From NCBI GenBank assembly GCA_003248805.1, contig QFQY01000021.1:5095-69094 (forward strand): a stretch of DNA of 64,000 bases, written 5' to 3'. Under the pieces are notes generated by a model, which did not search any database, had not been told where the DNA came from, and saw only the letters and a list, made by a program, of their open reading frames with translations. The translations under genes were made by a program, and so were the position numbers. Source of the DNA: Chelatococcus sp. (lineage in GTDB: Bacteria; Pseudomonadota; Alphaproteobacteria; Rhizobiales; Beijerinckiaceae). Below, piece after piece: positions 24,400-33,788 of this stretch (position 1 is the first letter of the stretch; each line of letters starts with the position of its first letter).

Positions 24400-26223
24400 T
24401 TACGACCGCACCTTCACATAGCTCCCGGGCGCATCCTCGATCGGCGCGAGCTTGCCGCCGCCGGGCTCGCGCGCCGGCACGCGCTCCGGAGCCTGCTTTT
24501 CCAGCCAGGCGAACCAGTGCGGCCACCAGGAGCCGGGATGCTCCTCCGCGTGCGTCATCCAGTCGTGGTAGCGCCCCGTCGGCTTTCCGCCGGTCCAGTA
24601 CTGGTACTTGCCGCGGCTCGGCGGGTTGACGACGCCAGCGATGTGGCCCGAGCCCGAGACGACGTATTCGACCTCGCCGCCGAAGCACTTCGAGCCGTTG
24701 AACACGGACCGCGCGGGTGCGATGTGGTCCTCGCGGGTCGCGAGATTATAGACCGGAATCGTCACCCGCTTCAGGTCGAGCTGGGTGCCGCCGAGATGCA
24801 TCTGCCCCTTGGTCAGCTTGTTGTCCAGATAGCAGTTGCGCAGGTAGAACGAGTGGTTAGCCGCCGGCATGCGCGTCGAATCGGAGTTCCAGTAGAGCAG
24901 GTCGAAGGCCGTGGGCATCTTGCCCTTGAGGTAGTTGTTGACGGCGTAGGACCAGATCAGGTCGTTGGGCCGCAGCATGTTGAAGGCGCCGGACATGCGC
25001 GCGCCCTCGAGATAGCCGCTGCGCGTCATCTGCTCTTCGATGGCGCGGATCTGATCCTCGTCGACGAAGACGGAGAGTTCGCCCGCCTCCGAGAAGTCGA
25101 CCTGCGTGGTGAAGAAGGTCGCGCTGGCGACGCGGTCGTCGCCCGTCGCCGCCATATAGGCCAGCGTGATGCCGAGCAGCGTTCCGCCCACGCAATAGCC
25201 GATGGTGGCGACCGAACGCTCGCCGGTGGCCTGCGCGATGGCGTCGAGGGCGGCGAAGATGCCTTCGCGCATATAGCTCTCGAAGTCCTTCGCCGCATGC
25301 CGCTGGTCCGGATTGACCCAGGAGATGCAGAACACCGTCAGCCCCTGCTCGACGCACCAGCGGATGAAGCTCTTCTCCGGGTTGAGATCGAGGATGTAGT
25401 ACTTGTTGATCCAAGGCGGGACGATAAGCAGCGGCCGCTTCAGCACCTGCGGCGTCGCCGGTGCGTACTGGATCAGCTCCATGATCTCGTCGCGGAAGAC
25501 AACCTTGCCCGGCGTCGTCGCGATGTTGACGCCGATCTCGAAGGCGCTCGGGTCGGATTGGCGGATCTTGAGCTCGCCCCGGCCGGCCTCGATGTCCTCC
25601 GCCAGCATCTTCATGCCGCGAACGAGATTCTCGCCGTTCTGCCGCAGCGTCTCGCGCAGCAGCTCCGGATTGGTGGCGACGAAATTGGTCGGGGAGAGCG
25701 CGCTCGAAATCTGCTTCACGTAGAAGCGCGCCTTCTCGCGGGTATGCGGGTCGAGGTCTTCGGCCCGGTCGACCATCGCCTCGGCCCAGCGCGTGCCGAT
25801 CAGATAGGCCTGCTTGATGAAGTCGAACATCGGATGCTCCGACCAGTCGGGGTCGGAGAAGCGCGCGTCGCGCTTGTCGGGTTTGGCGACGGGCTCGGGC
25901 TCCTCCCCGCCGGCGCGCTTCAGCATCGTGCTCCACAGGCTCAGAAAGTCGCCGGTGATCGAGGCCTGCGCCTCGATAATCTTCTTGGGGTCGCTGACCC
26001 AGCGCTCGGCGACGCGCCCGAGCGTGCGCACCATGTCGCTCGCCTCGTCGGCCTGGCCTGTCTTCGCCTCGCCGCGTTCGATCGGCTTGAGATAGGCCGC
26101 GGTCGCCTTGCCGTATTCCTCGATCAGCCGCCCCATGTTCTGGGCGAACTGGTCGAGATCCGGCGCCTCGCGTTCGCTAGCCTGCTGCTCTTCGCCCTCC
26201 GGGCCGTTCACAGGCCGATTCAT
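24400..26223 (-). CDS. phaC: Class I poly(3-hydroxyalkanoate) synthase
   Basis: A 607-residue enzyme that polymerises hydroxyacyl-CoA into granules of polyhydroxyalkanoate. The lipase-like box is GYCVGG with the catalytic Cys344, and the remaining triad members are Asp499 (ATREDHIAP) and His527 (GSGHIAG). The N-terminal PhaC_N domain covers about residues 100-270. It is divergent from a small lipoprotein gene. Neither phaA nor phaB is in the window. Confidence 0.93.
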   Translation of the reverse strand: MNRPVNGPEGEEQQASEREAPDLDQFAQNMGRLIEEYGKATAAYLKPIERGEAKTGQADEASDMVRTLGRVAERWVSDPKKIIEAQASITGDFLSLWSTMLKRAGGEEPEPVAKPDKRDARFSDPDWSEHPMFDFIKQAYLIGTRWAEAMVDRAEDLDPHTREKARFYVKQISSALSPTNFVATNPELLRETLRQNGENLVRGMKMLAEDIEAGRGELKIRQSDPSAFEIGVNIATTPGKVVFRDEIMELIQYAPATPQVLKRPLLIVPPWINKYYILDLNPEKSFIRWCVEQGLTVFCISWVNPDQRHAAKDFESYMREGIFAALDAIAQATGERSVATIGYCVGGTLLGITLAYMAATGDDRVASATFFTTQVDFSEAGELSVFVDEDQIRAIEEQMTRSGYLEGARMSGAFNMLRPNDLIWSYAVNNYLKGKMPTAFDLLYWNSDSTRMPAANHSFYLRNCYLDNKLTKGQMHLGGTQLDLKRVTIPVYNLATREDHIAPARSVFNGSKCFGGEVEYVVSGSGHIAGVVNPPSRGKYQYWTGGKPTGRYHDWMTHAEEHPGSWWPHWFAWLEKQAPERVPAREPGGGKLAPIEDAPGSYVKVRS

Positions 26224-26340
26224 CAGGCGCCTCTCCCTTGGAATCTGTTATAGGGCGCATCGCTCGCCATATTGGTACTATCAAGGTGGTAGCCGATATG
26301 GTCAGTGAAGAAAATTGCCAAAACCTCTGGACCTGAAGCC

Positions 26341-26703
26341 ATGCTGACCGATCTGCCCAAGAGGACGTCCCTGCCGCTCGCGGCTCTGGCGGCGGTTGCG
26401 CTCGCTCTGGCGGGGTGCGCGGGAGACGAGACCACCAAGGCGGTGGCCGAGGCGGCCGGCATGGCGACGACGGCGCAGGAATCGAAGGCCTTCGTGCGCG
26501 AGACGCGGCCGGCCGACACGCAATATATCCCGATCGGCACCGCGATCACGCGGGCCGCGCCGCGCAAGCCCGTCGAGGACTTCAAGAAGCTCGAGGCGCA
26601 GCTCGAGGCCAAGCGCCAGGCCAACGAGGCGGCCGCCGCGCAGGCGCAGACGCTGGGCGCGACGACGGCGGCGCCGACTCCGGCTGCGGTTCCCACGAAC
26701 TGA
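26341..26703 (+). CDS. Hypothetical lipoprotein
   Basis: A 120-residue protein with a short basic N-terminus, a hydrophobic segment and a good lipobox (LALAGC), so it is probably a lipid-anchored periplasmic protein. The mature part is Ala/Gln/Thr-rich with a helical, possibly coiled stretch (DFKKLEAQLEAKRQANEAAAA). No domain is recognised. The ATG at 26341 is chosen; a GTG 36 bases upstream is in frame. It is divergent from phaC across a 117-bp spacer. Confidence 0.6.
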   Translation: MLTDLPKRTSLPLAALAAVALALAGCAGDETTKAVAEAAGMATTAQESKAFVRETRPADTQYIPIGTAITRAAPRKPVEDFKKLEAQLEAKRQANEAAAAQAQTLGATTAAPTPAAVPTN

Positions 26704-26874
26704 ACCGGGACAGGCGCCGAACCGGCGCATGACGGCGAGGCGACGACCCCGCCGATCGGTCTTTGGGCGAATCTTGCGTAATTTTCTCTCCCCCGCAGGA
26801 AGATGCGGTGGTAAGCAGCTTGCGCGCAAGAAAAGTGGTCGACGCACGGCGCGCCGACCCGAAGGACCCGTTCG

Positions 26875-28095
26875 ATGACCGATTTCCACCGCATCAAGCG
26901 TCTGCCGCCCTACGTCTTCGAGCAGGTCAACAAGATCAAGGCTGCCGAGCGGGCCAAGGGCGTCGACATCATCGACCTCGGCATGGGCAATCCCGACCTG
27001 CCGGCCCCGAGACACGTCATCGAGAAGCTGGTCGAGACCGCCGGCAAGCCGCGGACCGACCGCTATTCCGCCTCCAAGGGCATCGGCGGCCTGCGCCGCG
27101 CCCAGGCGAACTATTACGAGCGCCGCTTCGGCGTGAAGCTGAACCCCGAGACGCAGGTCGTCGCGACGCTGGGCTCGAAGGAAGGCTTCGCCAACATGGC
27201 GCAGGCCATCACCGGGCCGGGCGACGTCGTGCTGGTGCCCAATCCGAGCTACCCGATCCACGCCTTCGGCTTCCTGATGGCGGGGGGCGTGATTCGCTCC
27301 GTCCCGGCCGAGCCGACGCCAGCGATGTTCCCGGCGCTGGAGCGGGCGGTGATGCATTCGGTGCCGAAGCCGATCGCGCTCGTGACCTGCTATCCGGCCA
27401 ATCCGACGGCCTACGTCGCCTCGCTCGACTTCTATCGCGACCTCGTCGCCTTCGCGAAGAAGCACGATCTCATCCTGCTCTCCGATCTCGCCTATGCCGA
27501 GGTCTATTTCGACGAGAAGAACCCTCCGCCCTCGATGCTGCAGGTGCCGGGTGCGATCGATGTCGCGGTCGAGTTCACCTCCATGTCGAAGACCTTTTCC
27601 ATGGCCGGCTGGCGCATGGGCTTCGCCGTCGGCAACGAGCGGCTGCTGGCGGCGCTGGCGCGGGTGAAGTCCTATCTCGACTACGGTGCCTATACGCCGA
27701 TCCAGGTCGCGGCCGCCGCCGCCCTCAACGGCCCCGACGACTGCATCCGCGAGATGCGGGACACCTATCGCAAGCGCCGCGACGCGTTGGTGGAGAGCTT
27801 CGGCAAGGCCGGCTGGGACTTTCCGGCGCCGGAGGCCTCGATGTTCGCCTGGGTCGCGATTCCTGAGAAGTTCCGCCATCTCGGCTCGCTGGAGTTCTCC
27901 AAGCTGCTGATCGAAAAGGCGGAGGTCGCGGTCGCGCCGGGCATCGGCTTCGGCGAGCATGGCGACGATTATGTCCGCATTGCCATCGTCGAGAACGAGC
28001 AGCGCATCCGCCAGGCCGCGCGCAACATCGGCCGCTTCCTCAAATCGGCGGACCAGACCCTGCACAACGTCATCCAGATGCCGAAGGCGGGTTGA
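26875..28095 (+). CDS. Class I/II aminotransferase (AlaC / LL-diaminopimelate aminotransferase-like)
   Basis: A 406-residue fold-type I PLP aminotransferase with the PLP Lys239 in FTSMSKTFSMAGWRMGF. The N-terminus (FHRIKRLPPYVFEQVNKIK) and PANPTAYV block are typical of the group annotated as AlaC or DapL. It likely transaminates alanine/glutamate or an aspartate-family intermediate. It is followed, a few genes on, by hom; the order aminotransferase, hom, glpX, recJ is a neighbourhood I associate with Hyphomicrobiales. Substrate specificity is not certain. Confidence 0.85.
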   Translation: MTDFHRIKRLPPYVFEQVNKIKAAERAKGVDIIDLGMGNPDLPAPRHVIEKLVETAGKPRTDRYSASKGIGGLRRAQANYYERRFGVKLNPETQVVATLGSKEGFANMAQAITGPGDVVLVPNPSYPIHAFGFLMAGGVIRSVPAEPTPAMFPALERAVMHSVPKPIALVTCYPANPTAYVASLDFYRDLVAFAKKHDLILLSDLAYAEVYFDEKNPPPSMLQVPGAIDVAVEFTSMSKTFSMAGWRMGFAVGNERLLAALARVKSYLDYGAYTPIQVAAAAALNGPDDCIREMRDTYRKRRDALVESFGKAGWDFPAPEASMFAWVAIPEKFRHLGSLEFSKLLIEKAEVAVAPGIGFGEHGDDYVRIAIVENEQRIRQAARNIGRFLKSADQTLHNVIQMPKAG

Positions 28096-28134
28096 GCGGG
28101 CCCCGACCAGCCCTGAGGCTCCGTTGGGAACATC

Positions 28135-28186
28135 GAGCCTTCGTCCCGAGGACCCGCGCATGCGGCATCCCGCAGGATGAGGGCTC
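28135..28186. repeat. Imperfect intergenic palindrome
   Basis: Arms 28135-28146 and 28175-28186 match in 10 of 12 positions as reverse complements, enclosing a second small palindrome (TGCGG/CCGCA). The element sits between the aminotransferase and a small membrane protein and resembles the other dispersed intergenic palindromes here. Confidence 0.5.
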
Positions 28187-28297
28187 GCAAGATTTCCAAA
28201 CACGATCGAAGCTCCGGCGAGACTCGACGGCATCGTCGAAACATGGGAACGCAGTCGCAGGGGCGCGGCGGCTCTGGGCTGGATGATAGGCGAGGCT

Positions 28298-28729
28298 ATG
28301 GCGAGAACTGGCCGCGTGATCGGCGTTGGCTTCGGCGTGTTCGCCGTCTTGTGCCTCATGGTGTCCTATGATTTCGGGCGCGGTCGCGTGCCCGAGACCG
28401 ATTCCGCCCTGGTCGCCGAGGTGCTCGCCACGACCAGTGCGCGTGAATGCGGCCGGGACGCGACCGAGATCGTGCTGCGCCATATTCCGCTCGGAACCGA
28501 GCAGGCCGAGGCGGAACGGCGGCTCGAAGCGGTCGCGATCCGGCCTCCGCGGCCCTGGTTCTGGACGCCTCAGGTCGAAACCAGCTCCGCCTGGTCGGGC
28601 GATGCGCTGGAGGCGTTGCGCACGATCCGGACGACCGCCTTCGGCAACAATCTCCTGCGCGTGCATCTCAGCTTTTCCGGCGGCCGGGTCTCTCGGGTCG
28701 CGGCCGAGGTCGTCTGCCGCTTCGAGTGA
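28298..28729 (+). CDS. Hypothetical membrane-anchored protein
   Basis: A 143-residue protein with an N-terminal hydrophobic segment (VIGVGFGVFAVLCLMVSYDFG) that is either a signal peptide or an anchor, then a ~110-residue soluble domain with two Cys (ARECGRD and VVCRFE) that could pair. No family is recognised. GGCGAGG is 4-5 bases before 28298; an ATG 15 bases upstream is in frame. Confidence 0.6.
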   Translation: MARTGRVIGVGFGVFAVLCLMVSYDFGRGRVPETDSALVAEVLATTSARECGRDATEIVLRHIPLGTEQAEAERRLEAVAIRPPRPWFWTPQVETSSAWSGDALEALRTIRTTAFGNNLLRVHLSFSGGRVSRVAAEVVCRFE

Positions 28730-28868
28730 GCGAGACGGCCCGGCTCGGGCCGGGTAGCCAAGATGCCATATCGCCCGCGCCTCGACGGGCCTATGGTGCG
28801 GTCCCGATGGCTCCGGCCCCGCACCGCGGGGACCGGCCACTGCGAAGCCACCGTGACGGGAGGCTTTC

Positions 28869-29681
28869 ATGGACGCGGGCGACAAACTCTTTTCCGGCGC
28901 GATCCCCCAGCTCTACGACAGCCTGCTCGTACCGTTGATCTTCGCGCCCTATGCCGAGGATCTGGCGCGTCGCGTCGCGGCCGAACGTCCGCTGACGGTG
29001 CTGGAGGTTGCGGCCGGCACGGGGGCGCTGACGCGGGCCATGGCTGCGCGCCTTGCCGATACGAGCATCGTGGCCACGGACCTCAACCCGTCGATGCTCG
29101 ATGTCGCGGCCGGGCTTCAGGCCGGCGACCTGCGCATCCGCTGGCAGCAGGCCGACGCGCTCGATCTTCCTTTCGCGGACGAGGCCTTCGACGTCGTGGT
29201 CTGCCAGTTCGGGGTGATGTTCTTCCCGGACAAGCAGAAGGCCCATGGGGAAGCGCTGCGCGTGCTGCGGCGAGGCGGGCACTATCTCTTCAATGTCTGG
29301 GACCGGCTGTCCCGAAACGATTGTCCCGACGCCGTCATGCGGGGGCTGGCCGAGGCCTTCCCGGCCGATCCGCCGCTGTTCATGGAACGGACGCCGCACG
29401 GCTATCACGACGTCGGCGTCATCGCGCGCGATGTCGCGGCGGTCGGCTTCCGGGACGTCGAGGTCGAGACGGTCGAGAAGCGCTGCCACGGCAATTCGGC
29501 CGCGGAGGTCGCGATGGCCTTCTGTCAGGGCACGCCGATGCGCGGCGAGATCGAGGCCCGCGCGCCGCCCGATCTCGCGAGCGCGACCGAGGCCGCGGCC
29601 CGCTCCCTCGAACGTCGCTTCGGGCCCGGGCCGATCGAGGGCCGCATGAGCGCCCATGTCGTTTCGGCGGCCAGGCGGTAG
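28869..29681 (+). CDS. Class I SAM-dependent methyltransferase
   Basis: A 270-residue Rossmann-type methyltransferase. Motif I is VLEVAAGTGALTRAMA, the acidic motif II is ATDLNPSML, and motif IV-like sequence is FDVVVCQFGVMFFPD. The pattern matches UbiE/COQ5-like methyltransferases of the Methyltransf_11 group, with an unknown acceptor. It ends 64 bp before hom but no functional connection is evident. Confidence 0.82.
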   Translation: MDAGDKLFSGAIPQLYDSLLVPLIFAPYAEDLARRVAAERPLTVLEVAAGTGALTRAMAARLADTSIVATDLNPSMLDVAAGLQAGDLRIRWQQADALDLPFADEAFDVVVCQFGVMFFPDKQKAHGEALRVLRRGGHYLFNVWDRLSRNDCPDAVMRGLAEAFPADPPLFMERTPHGYHDVGVIARDVAAVGFRDVEVETVEKRCHGNSAAEVAMAFCQGTPMRGEIEARAPPDLASATEAAARSLERRFGPGPIEGRMSAHVVSAARR

Positions 29682-29745
29682 TCCGGCGCGGCGGGGCGTG
29701 CTGCTCTCCGTTGACTCGCCTTTTGCCGCATGCGAACCCGGCGGC

Positions 29746-31092
29746 ATGACCATGCTCGCCCCGCCCTCCGACGTCGCCCCGCTTCGCATCGGCCTCGCCG
29801 GTCTCGGCACGGTCGGCGCATCCGTGGTCAGGATCCTGCGCAGGCAGGAGAATGCGCTCGCCGCCCGTTGCGGACGCGCGATCCGCGTGACGGCCGTCTC
29901 GGCGCGCGACCGCGGCCGCGACCGCGGCGTCGATCTCGGCGGCCTCTCCTGGTTCGACGATCCGGTCGCGCTGGCGAAATCCGACGAGATCGACTGCTTC
30001 GTCGAACTGGTCGGCGGCGCCGACGGCCCGGCCAAGGCGGCCGTCGAGGCCGCGCTCGCCGCCGGCAAGCCGGTCGTGACCGCCAACAAGGCGTTGCTCG
30101 CCCGCCATGGCGTCGCTCTGGCGTCGCTCGCGGAGGAGAAGCGCGTCGCGCTCGGCTTCGAGGCCTCCTCGGCCGGCGGCATCCCGATCGTCAAGACGCT
30201 GCGCGAGGCGCTTGCCGGCAACAACGTCACCCGCATCTCGGGTATCCTTAACGGCACCTGCAACTACATCCTCTCGCGCATGGAGCTGGAGGGGCTGACC
30301 TTCGATGCCTGCCTGAAGGACGCGCAGCGCCTGGGCTATGCCGAGGCCGACCCCACTTTCGATGTCGAGGGCTTCGACACCGCACATAAGCTCGCCATCC
30401 TGACGAGCCTCGCCTTCGGCACGAAGATCGACGCCGAAGCGATTCATGTCGAAGGCATTTCCGCGATCACACCGCTCGATCTGAAGACCGCCGACGAATT
30501 GGGCTACCGCATCAAGCTGCTCGGCGTCGCCGAGCGCACGGCCACCGGCATCGAGCAGCGCGTGCACCCGACCATGGTGCCGAAATCCTCCGCCATCGCC
30601 CAGGTCATGGGCGTGCTCAACGCCGTCACCGTGGTCGCCGACGCGGTCCGCGAGCTGACGCTGGTCGGCCCCGGCGCCGGCGGCGATCCGACGGCCTCGG
30701 CCGTGGTGTCGGACATCGCCGATATCGCGCGCGGTCTCGTCGGGCCGGTCTTCGGCCTGCCGGTCTCGCGGCTGGAGGAGCCGACGCGCGCGCCGATGCA
30801 GCGGCACGAGGGTGGCTACTATGTCCGCCTCGCGGTGGCCGACCGGCCGGGCGCGGCCGCGGCGATCGCCACACGCATGGCGGAAGCCGACATCTCGCTG
30901 GAGAGCATCCTGCAGCGCCGCTCGGCAGAGGCCGTCTCGCGCGATCCCGCCGGCCGCTCCGGCGCGCCTGTCCCGGTCGTGCTGATCACCTACGCCACCA
31001 CCGAAGCCGCCATCCGCGCCGCCCTCGACAAGGTCACGGCGGATGGTCATGTCGCCGAACCGCCGCAAGTCATCCGTATCGAACGGGAGTAG
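29746..31092 (+). CDS. hom: Homoserine dehydrogenase
   Basis: A 448-residue monofunctional enzyme that reduces aspartate semialdehyde to homoserine, the branch point for threonine and methionine. The cofactor loop is GLAGLGTVGASVV; the diagnostic ILNGTCNYILSRM block and the catalytic core YAEADPTFDVEG follow. A C-terminal ACT domain (YYVRLAVADRPGAAAAIATRM) indicates threonine feedback control. The Met at 29746 is used because the sequence before it does not resemble the family. It feeds MetY, encoded at 8.3-9.6 kb. Confidence 0.94.
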   Translation: MTMLAPPSDVAPLRIGLAGLGTVGASVVRILRRQENALAARCGRAIRVTAVSARDRGRDRGVDLGGLSWFDDPVALAKSDEIDCFVELVGGADGPAKAAVEAALAAGKPVVTANKALLARHGVALASLAEEKRVALGFEASSAGGIPIVKTLREALAGNNVTRISGILNGTCNYILSRMELEGLTFDACLKDAQRLGYAEADPTFDVEGFDTAHKLAILTSLAFGTKIDAEAIHVEGISAITPLDLKTADELGYRIKLLGVAERTATGIEQRVHPTMVPKSSAIAQVMGVLNAVTVVADAVRELTLVGPGAGGDPTASAVVSDIADIARGLVGPVFGLPVSRLEEPTRAPMQRHEGGYYVRLAVADRPGAAAAIATRMAEADISLESILQRRSAEAVSRDPAGRSGAPVPVVLITYATTEAAIRAALDKVTADGHVAEPPQVIRIERE

Positions 31093-31155
31093 GCGTCCGG
31101 CGGGTGGAGACGACCACGCCATCCGCCCTTCTCCGCTGCCCCTGAGGAGCCCCGC

Positions 31156-32154
31156 ATGTCAGAAGACCTTCGCATCTCTCCGTCGCAGATCATCGAGCGC
31201 TATCTCTCGATGGAACTCGTCCGTGTCACCGAGCGCGCGGCCGTCTCGGCGGCCCGCCTGCGCGGCCACGGCAACGAGAAGGCGGCGGACCAGGCGGCGG
31301 TCGATGCGATGCGCCGCGAGCTGAACCGCCTGCCGATCGACGGCGAGATCGTCATCGGCGAGGGCGAGCGCGACGAGGCACCGATGCTGTTCATCGGCGA
31401 GAAGGTCGGCACCCGTCAGGGCCCGAAGGTGCATATCGCCGTCGATCCGCTCGAGGGCACGACGCTCTGCGCCAAGGACATGCCGGGCTCCATCGCCGTC
31501 ATGGCGATGGCCGAGGCCGGCAAGCTGCTCTATGCCCCCGACGTCTACATGGACAAGATCGCGATCGGCCCTGGTTATGCCCGCGGCGTCGTCGACCTCG
31601 ACGCTTCGCCGACCGACAACATCCATGCGCTGGCCAAGGCCAAGGGCGTGAAGCCGAGCGAGATCTCGACGCTGATCATGGATCGTCCGCGCCATGCCAA
31701 GCTGATCGAGGAGGTCCGCAAGACCGGCTGCTCGATCCGCCTCATCACCGATGGCGACGTCGCAGGCGTGATCTTCTGCACCGAGCCGGAGAAGACCGGC
31801 ATCGACCTCTATCTCGGCATCGGCGGCGCGCCCGAGGGCGTGCTGGCGGCGGCGGCGCTGCGTTGCGTCGGCGGCCAGATGCAGGGGCGCCTGATCCTCG
31901 ACACGGAGGAGAAGCGCGCCCGCGCCGCGACCATGGGCGTGACCGATCCGAACAAGAAGTACAGCATGGAAGAGATGGCCTCGGGCGACACCATCGTCTG
32001 CGCGACCGGCGTCACCGATGGCGGCATGCTGTCCGGCGTGAAGTTCGGCAAGGACGTCATCGAGACGGAGACCATCGTCTATCGCTCGATCACCGGCACG
32101 ACGCGCCGGATCTATGGCGAGCATCGCGACTTCTCGAAGTTCAAGCTGGATTGA
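31156..32154 (+). CDS. glpX: Class II fructose-1,6-bisphosphatase
   Basis: A 332-residue GlpX-type Li+-sensitive phosphatase for gluconeogenesis. The metal motifs are GEGERDEAPMLFIGE and VDPLEGTTLCAKDMPGSIAV, and the ADP/AMP-free GlpX C-terminal block SMEEMASGDTIVCATGVTDG is present. Many relatives also act on sedoheptulose bisphosphate. Gap to hom is 63 bp. Confidence 0.93.
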   Translation: MSEDLRISPSQIIERYLSMELVRVTERAAVSAARLRGHGNEKAADQAAVDAMRRELNRLPIDGEIVIGEGERDEAPMLFIGEKVGTRQGPKVHIAVDPLEGTTLCAKDMPGSIAVMAMAEAGKLLYAPDVYMDKIAIGPGYARGVVDLDASPTDNIHALAKAKGVKPSEISTLIMDRPRHAKLIEEVRKTGCSIRLITDGDVAGVIFCTEPEKTGIDLYLGIGGAPEGVLAAAALRCVGGQMQGRLILDTEEKRARAATMGVTDPNKKYSMEEMASGDTIVCATGVTDGGMLSGVKFGKDVIETETIVYRSITGTTRRIYGEHRDFSKFKLD

Positions 32155-32195
32155 TCGGTCGCCTTCGGCGGGCGATCATGGCTTCCTGAATCGGG

Positions 32196-32233
32196 ACGGC
32201 GCGCGCGGACCTGCGATGGTCTGCGCGCGCCGT
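32196..32233. other. 16-bp stem-loop after glpX
   Basis: Arms 32196-32211 and 32218-32233 pair over 16 bp with one G-T wobble around a 6-base loop. There is no T run afterwards, so this is not a classical intrinsic terminator; it could protect the glpX 3' end or separate it from the downstream aldo/keto reductase. Confidence 0.7.
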
Positions 32234-32259
32234 TCCGCGATAAACAGGGAGAGACGCCG

Positions 32260-33282
32260 ATGCCCGCCGCCGACCGCTACGACCGCATGACATACAACCG
32301 CTCGGGTCGAAGCGGGCTCTTGCTGCCGGCGCTTTCGCTCGGGCTCTGGCAGAATTTCGGCGAGACGAGCGCGCGGGCCGGCATGCGCGAGATCTGCCGC
32401 ACCGCCTTCGACCTCGGCATCACGCATTTCGATCTCGCCAACAATTACGGCCCGCCGCCCGGCTCGGCCGAGACGGCCTTCGGCGAAATCCTGCGCGGCG
32501 ACTTCGCCGGCCATCGCGACGAGCTCGTGATCTCGACCAAGGCGGGATACCGCATGTGGCCGGGCCCCTATGGCGAGTGGGGCAGCCGGAAATATCTGAT
32601 CTCCAGCCTCGACCAGAGCCTGAAGCGGATGAAGCTCGACTATGTCGACATCTTCTATTCGCACCGCTTCGACCCGAACACGCCGCTCGAGGAAACCATG
32701 GGCGCGCTCGATGCCGTGGTGCGGCAGGGCAAGGCGCTCTATGTCGGCATCTCCTCCTACAACGCCAGGCGCACCGCCGAGGCGGCGGCGATCCTGAAGC
32801 GGCTCGGCACGCCCTGTGTCATCCACCAGCCGAGCTATTCCATGCTCAACCGCTGGATCGAGGAGGACGGCCTGCTCGACACGCTGGATGCCGAGGGCAT
32901 CGGTTCGATCGTCTTCTCGCCGCTGGCGCAGGGCATGCTGACCTCGAAATATCTCGGCGGCGTGCCGGAAGGCAGCCGTGCCGCGAAGAAGGCGCCGTCC
33001 TTCCGCGACGGCTTCCTGAGCGAGCAGAACCTGCGCCACATCGCCGCCCTGAACGAGATCGCCGCCGCCCGTGGCCAGAGCCTCGCGCAGATGGCGATCG
33101 CCTGGGTCCTGCGCGGCGGGCGCGTCACCTCGGCCCTGATCGGCGCGAGCCGGCCCGAGCAGGTCGTCGAATGCGTCGCGGCGCTGGAGCGGCCCGATTT
33201 CACCGCCGACGAGTTGGCGGCCATCGACCGGCATGCTGTCGAAGGCGGCCTCAACATCTGGGCCGCCTCGGCGGAGCGCTAA
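32260..33282 (+). CDS. mgrA: Aldo/keto reductase, YghZ/L-glyceraldehyde-3-phosphate reductase type
   Basis: A 340-residue AKR14-type NADPH reductase. The catalytic Tyr is in FDLANNYGPPPGSAE, the Lys in VISTKAGYRMWPGPYG and the His in YVDIFYSHRFDP. The length and blocks match YghZ proteins that detoxify L-glyceraldehyde 3-phosphate and methylglyoxal. GGAGA precedes the ATG. The MgrA name is by family resemblance. Confidence 0.82.
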   Translation: MPAADRYDRMTYNRSGRSGLLLPALSLGLWQNFGETSARAGMREICRTAFDLGITHFDLANNYGPPPGSAETAFGEILRGDFAGHRDELVISTKAGYRMWPGPYGEWGSRKYLISSLDQSLKRMKLDYVDIFYSHRFDPNTPLEETMGALDAVVRQGKALYVGISSYNARRTAEAAAILKRLGTPCVIHQPSYSMLNRWIEEDGLLDTLDAEGIGSIVFSPLAQGMLTSKYLGGVPEGSRAAKKAPSFRDGFLSEQNLRHIAALNEIAAARGQSLAQMAIAWVLRGGRVTSALIGASRPEQVVECVAALERPDFTADELAAIDRHAVEGGLNIWAASAER

Positions 33283-33296
33283 ACGGAGCGGCCCTC

Positions 33297-33755
33297 ATGG
33301 CGGAGCGGGACGCCTTCGACCTCGAACGCTTCGTCGTCGCGCAGGCGTCCGTGCATGAGGTCGCGCTGGCCGAAATCGAGGCAGGCCGCAAGCGCAGCCA
33401 CTGGATGTGGTTCGTCTTTCCGCAGATGCGAGGCCTCGGGCTGTCCCCGACGGCGGAGCGTTACGGCCTGGCCTCGCTCGCCGAGGCGCGTGCCTTCCTC
33501 GCGCACCCGCTGCTGGGGCCGCGCCTGCGGGCGATCACGCAGGCGGCGCTTCTGCACCGGGACCGGTCTCTGGCGCAGATCTTCGGATCGCCGGACGACA
33601 TGAAGTTCCGCTCCTGCATGACCCTGTTCGCGCTGGCGGAGGGCGGCGAGGGTGGTCCCTTCCGCGAGGCGCTCGCTGCGTTCTGTGGCGCCGTGCAGGA
33701 CGAGCGTACGCTCGCGCTGCTGACGCAGAAGTGCGATCCGCCCGCGACGGGTTGA
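33297..33755 (+). CDS. DUF1810 domain protein
   Basis: A 152-residue cytoplasmic protein. FDLERFVVAQ, RKRSHWMWFVFPQMRGLG and KFRSCMTLFA are the conserved blocks of DUF1810, a family of unknown function with a few NAD+-related suggestions. It starts 14 bp after the aldo/keto reductase stop and may be co-transcribed with it. Confidence 0.8.
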   Translation: MAERDAFDLERFVVAQASVHEVALAEIEAGRKRSHWMWFVFPQMRGLGLSPTAERYGLASLAEARAFLAHPLLGPRLRAITQAALLHRDRSLAQIFGSPDDMKFRSCMTLFALAEGGEGGPFREALAAFCGAVQDERTLALLTQKCDPPATG

Positions 33756-33788
33756 CGCCGCAGCCTATCCGCGCGACGCCGTTCGGCA

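Noticed and set aside
29682..29745. Possible threonine/isoleucine leader peptide before hom
   Set aside because: The 64-bp spacer has no short frame with repeated Thr or Ile codons and no terminator hairpin.
32196..32233. Rho-independent terminator of glpX
   Set aside because: The stem is strong but has no T tract on either strand, so it is reported only as a stem-loop.
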